A DNA stretch of 64,000 bases from Flavobacteriaceae bacterium PS02334 (GCA_029959295.1 JASCOH010000001.1:372001-436000), one strand, 5' to 3'; positions 10,829 to 19,747 are shown, numbered from the stretch's first letter. The notes: generated from the letters alone by a model not told the origin. Program-made: numbers and translations.

Positions 10829-10910
10829 GTCATTGCGAGGCAAGAAGCAATCACATAATCACAAGCCATGTCGATAATCGTGATAGGATTGCTTCGTGCC
10901 TCGCAATGAC
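10829..10910. repeat. REP-like hairpin upstream of the GIY-YIG gene
   Basis: Arms at 10829-10852 and 10887-10910 match as reverse complements at 23 of 24 positions, around a 34-base loop. They belong to the same family as the hairpin at 10366-10454 (shared GTCATTGCGA and GAAGCAATC). The element lies between the nuclease start and the YihY gene stop. Confidence 0.9.
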
Positions 10911-10940
10911 TATGTTGCTCTGTAACTTTGCAATTTAAAA

Positions 10941-11864
10941 TCAATTAAAAAGATGCTTCCGCTTCAATCGGTTAATCGCCCCATTCAATTCAAAGCCCAA
11001 AAGCAGAATCATGCAGTTCAGCCAAATATAAATCATCAAGATCAAAAGCGTTCCGATAGACCCATAAAGCTCGTTATACTTGGCAAATCGCACCACATAA
11101 ATACCAAAAACAAAGGAAGTAAGAATAATCAAAACCGTAGTAAAAATAGACCCGATGCTGAAAAAAGAATTGCGTCGCGTCTGCTTGGTTCCAAATTTAA
11201 AAAGTATGGAAGTCGCCGTAAGAATCATAATCCCCACAAACACAAACCTTCCGATACTCACGAAGTTAATCGCCTCAAAGAACCCGTCGTTCTTCATCTG
11301 GTGGATAAAATATTCAAAAACAACAATCGAGGAAACCGTAATGATGAGCAATAGCGAAAGCAACATCGCAATGCCAATTGAAACGGCATATTGCCTAAAA
11401 AACCCGCGGGTCACGGTAATATGTCGGGAGATTTCAAAACCTCCTAAGATGGCATTGACGCCATTCGCCATTAAAAATATAGACAATAAAAACCCCGAGG
11501 AAAGCAATCCCTGGTAAGAATTATTCAAGATATCGCTGATGATTTTCGCAATCGCGTCATACGTATTCGGAGGCACGCTTTCCTCCACAAATTTCAAGAA
11601 ATCGGCCTGAAAACCTTCAATAGGAATATACGGAATCAAGTTCAAGATAAACAGCGCAAACGGAAAAAGCGCCATGAAAAAGCTGAACGCAATCGCACTC
11701 GCCCGATAAGAAAATGCTCCTTTGGCAATCCCGATAAAATAAAGTTCGAGCAGATCATAAAACGACAAGCCTTCAAGCCAGGGGAGTTTTATCTTCTGCG
11801 TAAAATGCATTAAAGGGCGTATAACGGGAATCTTTTCGAGCTTGTATTCTATTATCTTAGTCAC
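10941..11864 (-). CDS. YihY/BrkB family inner membrane protein
   Basis: Multi-pass membrane protein of the YihY (formerly virulence factor BrkB) family. About six hydrophobic segments are visible, with the family features YFIGIAKGAFSYRASAIAFSFFMALFP near residue 45 and the last helices TVLIILTSFVFGIYV and LLILMIYIWLNCMILLLGFELN. Length 307 is standard. It lies 13 bases downstream of nadC in the same direction, so it is probably in that operon. The molecular function of the family is not settled; the old name ribonuclease BN is a mis-assignment. Confidence 0.9.
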   Translation of the reverse strand: MTKIIEYKLEKIPVIRPLMHFTQKIKLPWLEGLSFYDLLELYFIGIAKGAFSYRASAIAFSFFMALFPFALFILNLIPYIPIEGFQADFLKFVEESVPPNTYDAIAKIISDILNNSYQGLLSSGFLLSIFLMANGVNAILGGFEISRHITVTRGFFRQYAVSIGIAMLLSLLLIITVSSIVVFEYFIHQMKNDGFFEAINFVSIGRFVFVGIMILTATSILFKFGTKQTRRNSFFSIGSIFTTVLIILTSFVFGIYVVRFAKYNELYGSIGTLLILMIYIWLNCMILLLGFELNGAINRLKRKHLFN

Positions 11865-11877
11865 TTTTTTGTGTTTT

Positions 11878-12735
11878 TTAGATGGCTTTTAGGCTTAAAT
11901 CCATATTGTAAACCGAATGCGTCAAAGCGCCTGAGGAGATAAAATCTACGCCGCATTCTGCATAATTACGGATGGTCTTTTCATTAATATTTCCAGAAGA
12001 TTCCGTCTGGCATTTGTCACCAATCAAAGCAACAGCTGTCTTGGTATCTTCAAAATTAAAGTTGTCAATCAAAATCCTGTAGATGGAATCAGATTCTAAG
12101 ATTTCCTTGATTTCATCTAGGTTTCTGGCTTCCACAATAATCTTCAAATCTAAGTTATTTTCTTTTAAATAAGCAGTCGTTTTGGCAATAGCCTTGGTAA
12201 TGCCGCCTGCAAAATCAATATGGTTGTCTTTCAGCATAATCATGTCATACAATGCAAAACGGTGGTTCTCGCCTCCCCCAATTTTCACGGCCCATTTCTC
12301 AATAGCGCGAATCCCCGGAGTCGTTTTTCTGGTGTCTAAAACCTTGGTTTTTGTTCCTTCAATCAGATTTGCGAAGAACTTAGTTTTCGTCGCAATCGCA
12401 GACATGCGCTGCATTGCGTTCAAGACAAGGCGTTCTGATTTTAAGATAGACTGCGAGCTTCCGGTCACGTGAAAAACCACGTCACCGAATTTTACAGGCG
12501 TTCCGTCAGCAATAAAAGTTTCTATTTGTAAGTCGGGATCTACGTAGTTGAAAATCATTTTGGCAAATTCGACACCGGCAATCACGCCTTCATCTTTTAC
12601 CAAAAGTTTCGCTTTTCCTTGGGCATCCGCAGGAATACAAGCCAATGAACTGTGGTCTCCGTCGCCAACATCTTCCCGGATTCCGTTTTCTATGATTAAT
12701 TTTAATTCGTTCTGGAATTGTGCTTCTGAAATCAT
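11878..12735 (-). CDS. nadC: Nicotinate-nucleotide pyrophosphorylase (carboxylating)
   Basis: Converts quinolinate and PRPP to nicotinate mononucleotide in de novo NAD synthesis. 285 residues. Diagnostic elements: the N-terminal REDVGDGDHSSLACIP, LNAMQRMSAIAT, the active-site stretch LDTRKTTPGIRAIEKWAV with KIGGGENHR, MLKDNHI, VEARNLDEIKEIL, and the C-terminal ESSGNINEKTI plus GVDFISSGALTHS. All catalytic Arg/Lys/His positions appear intact. nadA and nadB are not in the window. A terminator for the preceding gene isolates it upstream. Confidence 0.96.
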   Translation of the reverse strand: MISEAQFQNELKLIIENGIREDVGDGDHSSLACIPADAQGKAKLLVKDEGVIAGVEFAKMIFNYVDPDLQIETFIADGTPVKFGDVVFHVTGSSQSILKSERLVLNAMQRMSAIATKTKFFANLIEGTKTKVLDTRKTTPGIRAIEKWAVKIGGGENHRFALYDMIMLKDNHIDFAGGITKAIAKTTAYLKENNLDLKIIVEARNLDEIKEILESDSIYRILIDNFNFEDTKTAVALIGDKCQTESSGNINEKTIRNYAECGVDFISSGALTHSVYNMDLSLKAI

Positions 12736-12902
12736 TTTGAAAATTTAATTGAAGCTAAAATAATAAAATCTTTCTGACTTTGGCTGAATTTTTCTTTAAT
12801 AAAACACAGTGTTTTGGGTTTCAGAAGCCTTTGAATTTATATGCAGAAGAATTTCAGGCAAGTATAGTATCCTGCTAAAGAAAATTGAAAAGTTTTAAGC
12901 AT

Positions 12903-12938
12903 AAAAAAAGTCCGAATCGTGATGATTCGGACTTTTTT
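12903..12938 (-). terminator. Terminator behind the low-complexity secreted protein gene
   Basis: Stem GTCCGAATC / GATTCGGAC with a five-base loop, seven A on the left and six T on the right, so it can work in both directions. It starts 20 bases beyond the stop of the minus-strand gene at 12958. The remaining gap to nadC (12736-12902) shows nothing recognisable. Confidence 0.85.
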
Positions 12939-12957
12939 ATAAATGCTGAAAAATTTA

Positions 12958-13380
12958 CTATTTCGGCTGCGGAGTTGTTCCTGTCGGAGTTGTTCCAGTT
13001 CCAGTAGGATTCGTCACTCCCGAAGGATTTGTTGTTGTCCCATTTGGATTTACAGTACCATTCGGATTTGTTGTTCCGTTAGGATTCGTTGTTCCGTTAG
13101 GATTAATTGACGCCGGATCAGTCGTAGTCGAAGCTGGCTTTGGCGCTCCACTCGGATCATAAGTCGAATTATTCGATCTAGTGCTTTTCATCGACGACGA
13201 TTCTGTGCTTTTTGCCTTGTCAGTCGCTGTTTTCTTCTTGTCCTTTTTCTGAGGATCTTGTTGCGTACTCGTTTTTGTAGTCGTAGAACTGCTGTTTGTC
13301 GTACTCGTTTTCGTATCCGTTTGTGCGGATGCTAAGCTGAATGCAAAAAATGCACCAAGCAATAAAAGATTCTTTTTCAT
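12958..13380 (-). CDS. Secreted low-complexity Ser/Thr/Pro/Asn-rich protein
   Basis: I do not recognise a family. The best start is the ATG at 13380, which gives the signal peptide KKNLLLLGAFFAFSLASAQ. The mature part is entirely low-complexity: a Ser/Thr-rich block, a Lys-rich block (PQKKDKKKTATDKAK), then a C-terminal series of NPNGTT-type repeats (about residues 100-125) grading into PTGT repeats. It looks like an unstructured surface or linker polypeptide. An upstream in-frame TTG at 13434 would bury the signal peptide and is rejected. Confidence 0.75.
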   Translation of the reverse strand: MKKNLLLLGAFFAFSLASAQTDTKTSTTNSSSTTTKTSTQQDPQKKDKKKTATDKAKSTESSSMKSTRSNNSTYDPSGAPKPASTTTDPASINPNGTTNPNGTTNPNGTVNPNGTTTNPSGVTNPTGTGTTPTGTTPQPK

Positions 13381-13580
13381 AATTGTATATTTTAGTTGCA
13401 ATTTTATCACGCATTTGTCATCGTGCTTATACAAATTTAGTCTATCAATAAGTGTTTTCTTTTACAAAACCTCTATTGAATTTTGCATAATATCCTGAAT
13501 TGCAACTATTTTACACCTAAAAACAATACGCTCTAGATTAATTCTATGTTTTGTATTTTTGAAATCTGAATTAAGAAAAA

Positions 13581-14054
13581 ATGAACATCAAGCTGATTGC
13601 CATTGGCAAAACTGACAATAAAGCGCTTCAAACTTTAATCGATGACTATCAAAAGCGATTGTCCTTCTACATAAAGTTTGACTTAGAAATTATTCCGGAT
13701 ATCAAAAACGTAAAAAATCTTTCAGAATCCCAGCAGAAAGAAAAAGAAGGCGAATTGATTCTGTCAAAACTCACTCCAACCGACCAATTGATTCTCTTAG
13801 ATGAAAACGGAAAAAACTTTTCCAGCGTAGCTTTTTCAGAAGAATTACAAAAGAAAATGAATTCGGGAATCAAGACTTTAGTTTTTGTAATCGGCGGTCC
13901 GTACGGTTTCTCAGAAACAGTTTACGCAAAATCACAAGGAAAAATTTCGCTGTCTTTAATGACATTTTCACATCAAATGGTGCGGCTGTTTTTTATTGAG
14001 CAGTTGTATCGCGGTTTTACTATTTTAAGGAATGAGCCTTATCATCATCAATAG
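13581..14054 (+). CDS. rlmH: 23S rRNA (pseudouridine1915-N3)-methyltransferase
   Basis: SPOUT-class methyltransferase modifying pseudouridine 1915 of helix 69. 157 residues, standard. N-terminus MNIKLIAIGKTDNKAL; the AdoMet knot is formed by LILLDENGK, FVIGGPYGFS and SLSLMTFSHQMVRLFFIEQLYRG; the C-terminus ends in NEPYHHQ, matching the usual YHxx ending. No anomalies. Confidence 0.97.
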   Translation: MNIKLIAIGKTDNKALQTLIDDYQKRLSFYIKFDLEIIPDIKNVKNLSESQQKEKEGELILSKLTPTDQLILLDENGKNFSSVAFSEELQKKMNSGIKTLVFVIGGPYGFSETVYAKSQGKISLSLMTFSHQMVRLFFIEQLYRGFTILRNEPYHHQ

Positions 14055-14059
14055 TTTTT

Positions 14060-14175
14060 TAGGCAAAAGTAATTAGGCAAGAGGCAAAAGTTTTAGATTG
14101 TAATTTGACCGAAGAGCTATTTCAGAAAGTAATTCCACAATATTGTAAAACTTTTTGCCTATTTACTTTTGCCTA
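14060..14175. repeat. Imperfect long inverted repeat between rlmH and folP
   Basis: Left arm 14060-14094 and right arm 14147-14175 are reverse complements apart from a six-base insertion in the left arm. Each arm carries repeated AGGCAAAAGT words. The right arm covers the last five folP codons. It may terminate both convergent genes. Confidence 0.75.
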
Positions 14176-14983
14176 TTGCATCAAATAGAGCAACACATTC
14201 CACAGCTTCTTTTACATCATGAACCCTCAAAATCTTAGCACCTTTCATCAAGGAAACCGTGTTTAAAAACGTAGTTCCATTCAAAGATTCTTGGGGCGTA
14301 ATTCCCAATTTTTTATAAATCATCGACTTCCTTGAAATTCCTGACAGCAAAGGCAAATCTAACATTTGAAATAATTCCAATTTATTCATTACTTCAAAAT
14401 TCTGTTCCAAAGTCTTTGCAAATCCAAAACCTGGATCGATAATAATGTCGTTAATCCCCAAACTTCTCGCTTCGTTCACTTTTTCTGAAAAATAAAAAAG
14501 CATTTCTTTTATAATATCCTCATAATTTACCAGGCTTTGCATCGTCTTCGGATCGCCTTTCATGTGCATCATTATATAAGGAACATTATATTTCGCAACG
14601 GTTCCCAGCATCTTTCCATTCAAATTTCCTGCAGAAATATCATTGATAATCGCAACTCCAGCTTCAATCGAAGCCTTTGCAACTTCACTCCTAAAAGTAT
14701 CCACAGAAATCAAAATCTCGGGGAAAATGCGAACCAACATTTCAATTACTGGAATAATTCTTCGCAATTCTTCTTCTTCCGAAACAAATGCAGCGTTTGG
14801 CTTTGATGAATACGCGCCGATATCAATAAAAGTCGCTCCATCGGAAAGCATTTTTTGCACTTTATCAATGATGACTTGATCACTGTCGTTTTTTCCTCCG
14901 TCATAAAAAGAATCGGGAGTTATATTTAAAATTCCCATCACTTTGGGAGTAGATAAATCGATGAGTTTTCCTTTGCAGTTCAT
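14159..14983 (-). CDS. folP: Dihydropteroate synthase
   Basis: Joins p-aminobenzoate to hydroxymethyl-dihydropterin diphosphate in folate synthesis; the target of sulfonamides. 274 residues. Signatures: MGILNITPDSFYDGGK (about 15-30), FIDIGAYSSKPNA, ISVDTFRSEVA, IINDISAGN, IIIDPGFGFAKTLEQN, LSGISRKSMI and the final ILRVHDVKEA. Loop residues appear standard. It is transcribed away from the DUF1599/MauE cluster; this divergent arrangement is one I associate with Bacteroidota. Confidence 0.97.
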   Translation of the reverse strand: MNCKGKLIDLSTPKVMGILNITPDSFYDGGKNDSDQVIIDKVQKMLSDGATFIDIGAYSSKPNAAFVSEEEELRRIIPVIEMLVRIFPEILISVDTFRSEVAKASIEAGVAIINDISAGNLNGKMLGTVAKYNVPYIMMHMKGDPKTMQSLVNYEDIIKEMLFYFSEKVNEARSLGINDIIIDPGFGFAKTLEQNFEVMNKLELFQMLDLPLLSGISRKSMIYKKLGITPQESLNGTTFLNTVSLMKGAKILRVHDVKEAVECVALFDAIGKSK

Positions 14984-15126
14984 TTTGGGTGCAGGGTTTT
15001 GGGTCTAGGGTTTTGGGCTAATTGAAACGAAGAAAAAGTTCTATGCAAATCCTTGCATCTTTTACCTTTCACCCTAAACCTTTTTTCACTATTTTTGGAC
15101 AAATTTCATACAAATATACACCAATA

Positions 15127-15669
15127 ATGAATAGAACTTCTCAAGAATATGACAGCGTTATCAGCATTTGTCGTACCTTATTCGTAAACAAAATGACCGA
15201 TTACGGAAGTGCTTGGCGCATTTTACGCCTTCCTTCTTTAACCGACCAAATTTTCATCAAGGCACAAAGAATCAGAAGCTTGCAAGAAAACGATGTTCGA
15301 AAAGTAGACGAAGACGAAACCGGAGAATTCATCGGAATCATCAATTATTCGATTATGGCTTTGATTCAATTGGAACTTGGAGTTGTGGATCAGCCTGATT
15401 TAAACGTAGAAAGAGCGACACAATTATATGACGAAAAAGTAGCGCTGACTAAAGAACTGATGGAAGCTAAAAACCATGATTATGGCGAAGCTTGGCGCGA
15501 AATGCGCGTGAGTTCTTTAACCGATTTGATTCTTCAGAAATTGCTTCGCGTAAAGCAGATTGAAGACAACAAAGGCAAAACGATTGTATCTGAAGGCATT
15601 GACGCCAATTATCAAGACATGCTAAATTATTCGGTTTTTGCACTTATTTTAATGGGTTTTGCCAAATAA
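15127..15669 (+). CDS. Tandem DUF1599 (nucleotide modification associated) protein
   Basis: 180 residues from the ATG at 15127; the upstream in-frame start at 15022 would add an unlikely 35-residue tail. It contains two copies of one domain: DYGSAWRILRLPSLTDQI (about 25-42) recurs as DYGEAWREMRVSSLTDLI (about 118-135), and GIINYSIMALIQLE as DMLNYSVFALILMG. I identify it as DUF1599, also called nucleotide modification associated domain 1. A TATTTTTG -7-like box lies at 15090-15097. The role is unknown, but conserved linkage to folP and the MauE gene suggests a housekeeping one. Confidence 0.85.
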   Translation: MNRTSQEYDSVISICRTLFVNKMTDYGSAWRILRLPSLTDQIFIKAQRIRSLQENDVRKVDEDETGEFIGIINYSIMALIQLELGVVDQPDLNVERATQLYDEKVALTKELMEAKNHDYGEAWREMRVSSLTDLILQKLLRVKQIEDNKGKTIVSEGIDANYQDMLNYSVFALILMGFAK

Positions 15670-15725
15670 CAACTCATTAACAAATTAAATTTCACACAAG
15701 CCTTATTTTTGAGAAAACTTAAAAT

Positions 15726-16817
15726 ATGGAAAACATAAAAAAATACCTCCCCTGGACAATTAGGATTATTATTTCCTTCTTATTCCTAATTTCCGCTGTT
15801 GCAAAGTTATACCCGAGTCCGTATTTCGCTATTTCTACTTTTGAAGTAAAGCAATTATATCCGATGGGATTTTCAGAAGATGTGGCTGTATTTTTCTCTA
15901 GAATCTTAATCGGAATTGAATTGGCACTCGGAATTTTACTATTGCAAAATAACTATTTGAGAAGAATAATTATTCCTGCAACAATCTTAATGTTGGTCGT
16001 TTTTACAACCCATTTAACGATTGACACGATTCAAAACGGAGGAAATTCTGAAAACTGCGGTTGTTTTGGAAGCCTTCTTCCAATGACGCCGATTGAAGCA
16101 ATTATCAAAAATGTTGTGGCAATAATTTTATTGGCAGTTTATTTATACGTAGTTCCAAAAATCACTAACGAAAAAAGCAATTTCTGGGTTTTGACAACGG
16201 TAACTTTCGCAGCGATTCTAACACTGTTTATGATTGCGCCGATTCAGCCAAAAGAAGCGGAAGTTGTTTCTGAAGAAATTGAAACTCCAACACCAACTGT
16301 AGAAACTTTTCAAGCACAAAATGCAGATACAATACCACTTGGAAAGAAAGAAACGACAGTTGCAGAAGAAGTAAAAACTGAAACAGCAAAACCTGCAACC
16401 GATGAACCAGCGCAACAAAAATCTGGTTATTCACAATATTTTTCAAACATCGACAAAGGCAAAAAAATCTTGGCGCTTTTCGTTCCAGGTTGTGAGCACT
16501 GTCGCGATGTGGCGAAAGAATTGACCGAAATGAAGGCGAAAAACAAAAATTTCCCTGAAGTTCAAATTGTTTTCATGAACGAAGAAGCCAATTTGATTCC
16601 TGATTTCTTTAAGTTTGCAGGAGCAGAATATCCTTATAAAGTAATTGAAATTATTCCTTTCTGGAAACTTTTGGGTACTGGAAAAGATACTCCAGGCGTA
16701 ATTTATCTTTGGAATGGCAACAAAATCAAGGAATGGGACGGAATCAACGAAAAGAAATTTGTGGGTTCTGAACTTACAACTGTCCTGAAGAAAAACTATT
16801 CTGAAATAAAGAAATAA
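15726..16817 (+). CDS. MauE/DoxX-type membrane protein fused to a thioredoxin-like domain
   Basis: 363 residues. The N-terminal half has about four membrane segments with the layout of MauE/DoxX proteins (FLFLISAVAKLYPSPYFA near residue 18, SRILIGIELALGILLL, IIIPATILMLVVFTTHL) and a periplasmic CGCFG pair (Cys111, Cys113). A Glu/Thr/Pro-rich linker (about 175-235) leads to a thioredoxin-like domain with CEHC (Cys256, Cys259) in VPGCEHCRDVAKEL. The combination suggests electron transfer to or from the periplasm for disulfide chemistry. I know similar proteins as the BT_3928 family. The permease gene follows two bases later. Confidence 0.85.
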   Translation: MENIKKYLPWTIRIIISFLFLISAVAKLYPSPYFAISTFEVKQLYPMGFSEDVAVFFSRILIGIELALGILLLQNNYLRRIIIPATILMLVVFTTHLTIDTIQNGGNSENCGCFGSLLPMTPIEAIIKNVVAIILLAVYLYVVPKITNEKSNFWVLTTVTFAAILTLFMIAPIQPKEAEVVSEEIETPTPTVETFQAQNADTIPLGKKETTVAEEVKTETAKPATDEPAQQKSGYSQYFSNIDKGKKILALFVPGCEHCRDVAKELTEMKAKNKNFPEVQIVFMNEEANLIPDFFKFAGAEYPYKVIEIIPFWKLLGTGKDTPGVIYLWNGNKIKEWDGINEKKFVGSELTTVLKKNYSEIKK

Positions 16818-16819
16818 CG

Positions 16820-17896
16820 GTGATAAAATACCTTTTAAATAAAATAGGATATGCCCTGCTGACGCTTTTTGGAGTGGTCACAGTCATATTCTTTTTATTT
16901 AATGTCTTGCCCGGAGACCCTGCGAGAATGATGCTTGACCAGAATGAGAATTCGGAACAATTGGCTATTGTCAAGAAAAAATATGGTTTTGACAAGCCGA
17001 TTTCTACGCAGTATTTTTATTACCTAAACGACCTCTCTCCTATTTCTTTCCACAGTAAAAACTCAGAAGATTATACTTTTCTTTCCGAAGGAAAATACAA
17101 TGCCGTCTCCTTGTTTTCTATCGGAAATAACGAAGTGGTTTTAAAGTCGCCTTACTTGCGCGAAAGCTTTCAAAAAAGCGGCAAAAAGGTTTCTGCCGTA
17201 ATTGGAAACACGTTGCCGAATACTTTTCTCTTGGCGCTTTTTGCGATTATAATTGCGATTTCTATCGGAATTATTCTCGGAATTATTTCTGCATTATATA
17301 AAGATACTTGGATTGACAGAATTATTGCGCTTTTAAGCACGCTCGGAATGAGCATTCCTTCCTTTTTCAGTGCCATTTTATTTGCTTGGTTTTTCGGATT
17401 TCTGCTTCACAATTACACCGGCTTGAACATGACCGGAAGCCTTTATGAAGTGGATGATTTTGGCGAAGGTTCTTACATCCAATGGAAAAATATTTTGCTT
17501 CCTGCAATTGTTTTGGGAATTCGTCCGCTTGGGGTTGTGATTCAGTTGATGCGCAATTCTTTGCTGGAAACTTTTGGCCAAGATTATATCAGAACGGCAA
17601 GAGCAAAAGGTTTATCTGAATTTCAAATTATCAGAAAACACGCTGTCAAAAACTCCTTAAATCCTGTAGTTACTGCTATTTCAGGCTGGTTTGCATCCAT
17701 GCTTGCCGGTGCCGTTTTTGTCGAATATATCTTCGGCTGGAATGGTCTTGGAAAAGAAATCGTGGAAGCCTTAAACAACTTAGATTTGCCCGTTATCATG
17801 GGCTCTGTGATTGTGATTGCTACGACTTTTGTGGTGATTAATATTTTGGTGGATTTGGTCTATGCTTATCTGGATCCTAAAATTCGCCTACAGTAA
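16820..17896 (+). CDS. OppB/DppB-type ABC transporter permease
   Basis: Inner-membrane permease of peptide/nickel importers. It starts at GTG, two bases after the MauE stop. N-terminal VVTVIFFLFNVLPGDPARMM is the OppB signature; six membrane segments follow; the cytoplasmic EAA loop is GQDYIRTARAKGLSEFQII, and VFVEYIFGWNGLGKEIVEAL is near the C-terminus. The periplasmic loop after helix 1 is long (about residues 55-130). No ATPase, second permease or binding protein is nearby, so its partners must be encoded elsewhere or its role has diverged. Confidence 0.9.
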   Translation: MIKYLLNKIGYALLTLFGVVTVIFFLFNVLPGDPARMMLDQNENSEQLAIVKKKYGFDKPISTQYFYYLNDLSPISFHSKNSEDYTFLSEGKYNAVSLFSIGNNEVVLKSPYLRESFQKSGKKVSAVIGNTLPNTFLLALFAIIIAISIGIILGIISALYKDTWIDRIIALLSTLGMSIPSFFSAILFAWFFGFLLHNYTGLNMTGSLYEVDDFGEGSYIQWKNILLPAIVLGIRPLGVVIQLMRNSLLETFGQDYIRTARAKGLSEFQIIRKHAVKNSLNPVVTAISGWFASMLAGAVFVEYIFGWNGLGKEIVEALNNLDLPVIMGSVIVIATTFVVINILVDLVYAYLDPKIRLQ

Positions 17897-18077
17897 TTCT
17901 TATAGCTTCAAAAATACTTTTGCGATCGAAATCCTATTAAATAATATTTTTTCTCACTGTTTTCAAATAAAGATTAGTTTTAAGTTATGATACCGTTACA
18001 ATCATTTTATCACTGCGCTTTAAATTTTCAAACAACATAATAATTATGTAACACGTCTTAAGAATTCTGGAAGTATC

Positions 18078-18105
18078 TTTTGCATACTAAAATAAATATG
18101 CAAAA
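18078..18105. promoter_or_regulatory. Inverted repeat at the start of the glycosyltransferase gene
   Basis: TTTTGCATA (18078-18086) and TATGCAAAA (18097-18105) are perfect 9-bp inverted arms around a 10-base AT spacer; the last base of the right arm is the A of the start codon. It could be an operator or an mRNA hairpin limiting translation. The preceding gap (17897-18077) is AT-rich with no clear gene. Confidence 0.45.
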
Positions 18106-19151
18106 TGAATTTTTTAATTGAAATAAATAAATTTAGAAGGATTCTTACCAGAGGCATGACCAGGAATATCGGGCGTTCAAGAAGAATTCCTAAATTGAAT
18201 AGCGGTGAGCTTCCCAATTTTAAAAGAATTTTAATTTCAAGACCGAACGGGCGTTTGGGAAATTTATTAATGCTTACTCCTTTGCTTCGTGAAATAAATG
18301 CTAGTTTTCCTGACTGTAAAATTGACTTGTTTGTAAAAGGAAACCTTGCTCCTATTTTATTCAAAAATTATCAAAATATTGACCAAATTATATATCTTCC
18401 GAGAAAGCCTTTTAATGAATTGATCAAATACCTGAAGGTTTGGACTACGATAAAAAAGCACCATTATGATTTGGTAATTAATATAGACAAAGGCTCTTCT
18501 TCGGGGAGAATTGCCACAAAAATCTCCAATTCAAGGTTAAAAATTTTTGGTGACGAAATTGAAAATATAGCTGAAAAATATCAGGATTATCCACATATGG
18601 CAAAATTTCCGGTATATAATTTCAGGGAATATTTGGCACTTTTGGGTTATCCTTTAAAAGAAAATACTGTTCCTTCTTTAGATTTAAAACTAAGTGATTC
18701 TGAGATTTCAGAAGGCAAAAAAATATTGAAAGATCTTGTCAAAAATGATAAAAAAACAATTTCTATTTTCACTTATGCGACTTGCTCGAAATGCTATTCC
18801 ACAAATTGGTGGGAAGAATTTTATGGAAAGCTAAAAACAGAATTTCCTGATTACAATATTATTGAAATTCTGCCGATTGAAAATGTATCGCAAATTGACT
18901 TTAAGGCCACTACTTTTTACAGCAAAGATGTTCGAGAAATTGGTGCAATAATAGCAAATACAACTATTTTCATCGGTGCCGACAGCGGCATAATGCACTT
19001 GGCGAGCGCCACAAAAGCACCTACACTTGGTTTATTTTCTGTGACAGACACAAAAAAATATGCGCCTTATAATTTTAAAAATGTTGCGATTGATACCAAT
19101 TATTGCACTTGTGAAGACTATATCAAAACACTAAAAAATATGCTTGACTGA
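18105..19151 (+). CDS. Glycosyltransferase family 9 (heptosyltransferase-like)
   Basis: 348 residues. The GT9 pattern is visible: N-terminal ILISRPNGRLGNLLMLTPLL (nucleotide-sugar domain entry) and C-terminal TTIFIGADSGIMHLASATKA, the donor-binding motif of heptosyltransferases. HHYDLVINIDKGSSSGR lies at about residue 120. It probably adds a sugar to lipopolysaccharide or another envelope glycan; donor and acceptor cannot be told. It stands alone, with no other LPS genes around. A palindrome overlaps its start codon. Confidence 0.85.
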   Translation: MNFLIEINKFRRILTRGMTRNIGRSRRIPKLNSGELPNFKRILISRPNGRLGNLLMLTPLLREINASFPDCKIDLFVKGNLAPILFKNYQNIDQIIYLPRKPFNELIKYLKVWTTIKKHHYDLVINIDKGSSSGRIATKISNSRLKIFGDEIENIAEKYQDYPHMAKFPVYNFREYLALLGYPLKENTVPSLDLKLSDSEISEGKKILKDLVKNDKKTISIFTYATCSKCYSTNWWEEFYGKLKTEFPDYNIIEILPIENVSQIDFKATTFYSKDVREIGAIIANTTIFIGADSGIMHLASATKAPTLGLFSVTDTKKYAPYNFKNVAIDTNYCTCEDYIKTLKNMLD

Positions 19152-19240
19152 TTCAAAATCTTTTAATTTGATCGATTTGATCAGATTTTAATTTCAGAAA
19201 TATTACATTTGGAAATATTGTTCCAAAATAAATTAAAGCG

Positions 19241-19747
19241 ATGGCTAATATGATAGAGAAAATTCCAAGTGACTTATCTCTTTTGAAGGAAATCTATGAG
19301 AAATGCGGCTTCAGAATTTCTGAAATAATTCCAGAAAAAGAAAGTGCAGCATACAGCGCTTATGATTTAAAACTAAATTCGTTATTTGTTAAATTCAGAA
19401 CTTCAAAGATTACGCCGACAAAAACCGGACAGTTTGTAACTCTCTGGAAAAGAATTGAAAACGGACCGATTGCCCCTTTTAATAGTGCGGACAAGATCGA
19501 TTTTGTAATTATAAGTTGCAGAGATAATAAAAATTTTGGACAATTTATTTTTCCGAAATCAGAGTTGATTAAAAAAGGAATTTTTACAGATAAAAAAGAA
19601 GGAAAACGTGCTATCCGAGTTTATCCGCCTTGGGATGTGGCAACTAATAATCAAGCAAAAAAGACACAAGAATGGCAATCGAACTATTTTTTAAATCTTG
19701 AAAACGAACTAGATTGTGATTTGATAAAAAGTGTATTTGAAGTATAA
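19241..19747 (+). CDS. MepB family protein
   Basis: 168 residues, soluble, no signal peptide. The sequence matches my memory of the MepB family (named from the staphylococcal mepRAB operon): FVKFRTSKITPTKTGQFVTLWKR (about 47-70), the GPIAPFNSADKIDFVII stretch, FGQFIFPKSELIKKGIF and KRAIRVYPPWDV near residue 130. The biochemical function of MepB is not known. A TACATTTG box at 19204-19211 could be its -7 element. No mepA-type efflux gene adjoins it. Confidence 0.85.
   Translation: MANMIEKIPSDLSLLKEIYEKCGFRISEIIPEKESAAYSAYDLKLNSLFVKFRTSKITPTKTGQFVTLWKRIENGPIAPFNSADKIDFVIISCRDNKNFGQFIFPKSELIKKGIFTDKKEGKRAIRVYPPWDVATNNQAKKTQEWQSNYFLNLENELDCDLIKSVFEV

Noticed and set aside
15022-15126. N-terminal extension of the DUF1599 protein
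   Set aside because: It crosses the intergenic GGGTTTTGGG repeat side, has atypical composition, and the domain starts after the ATG at 15127.
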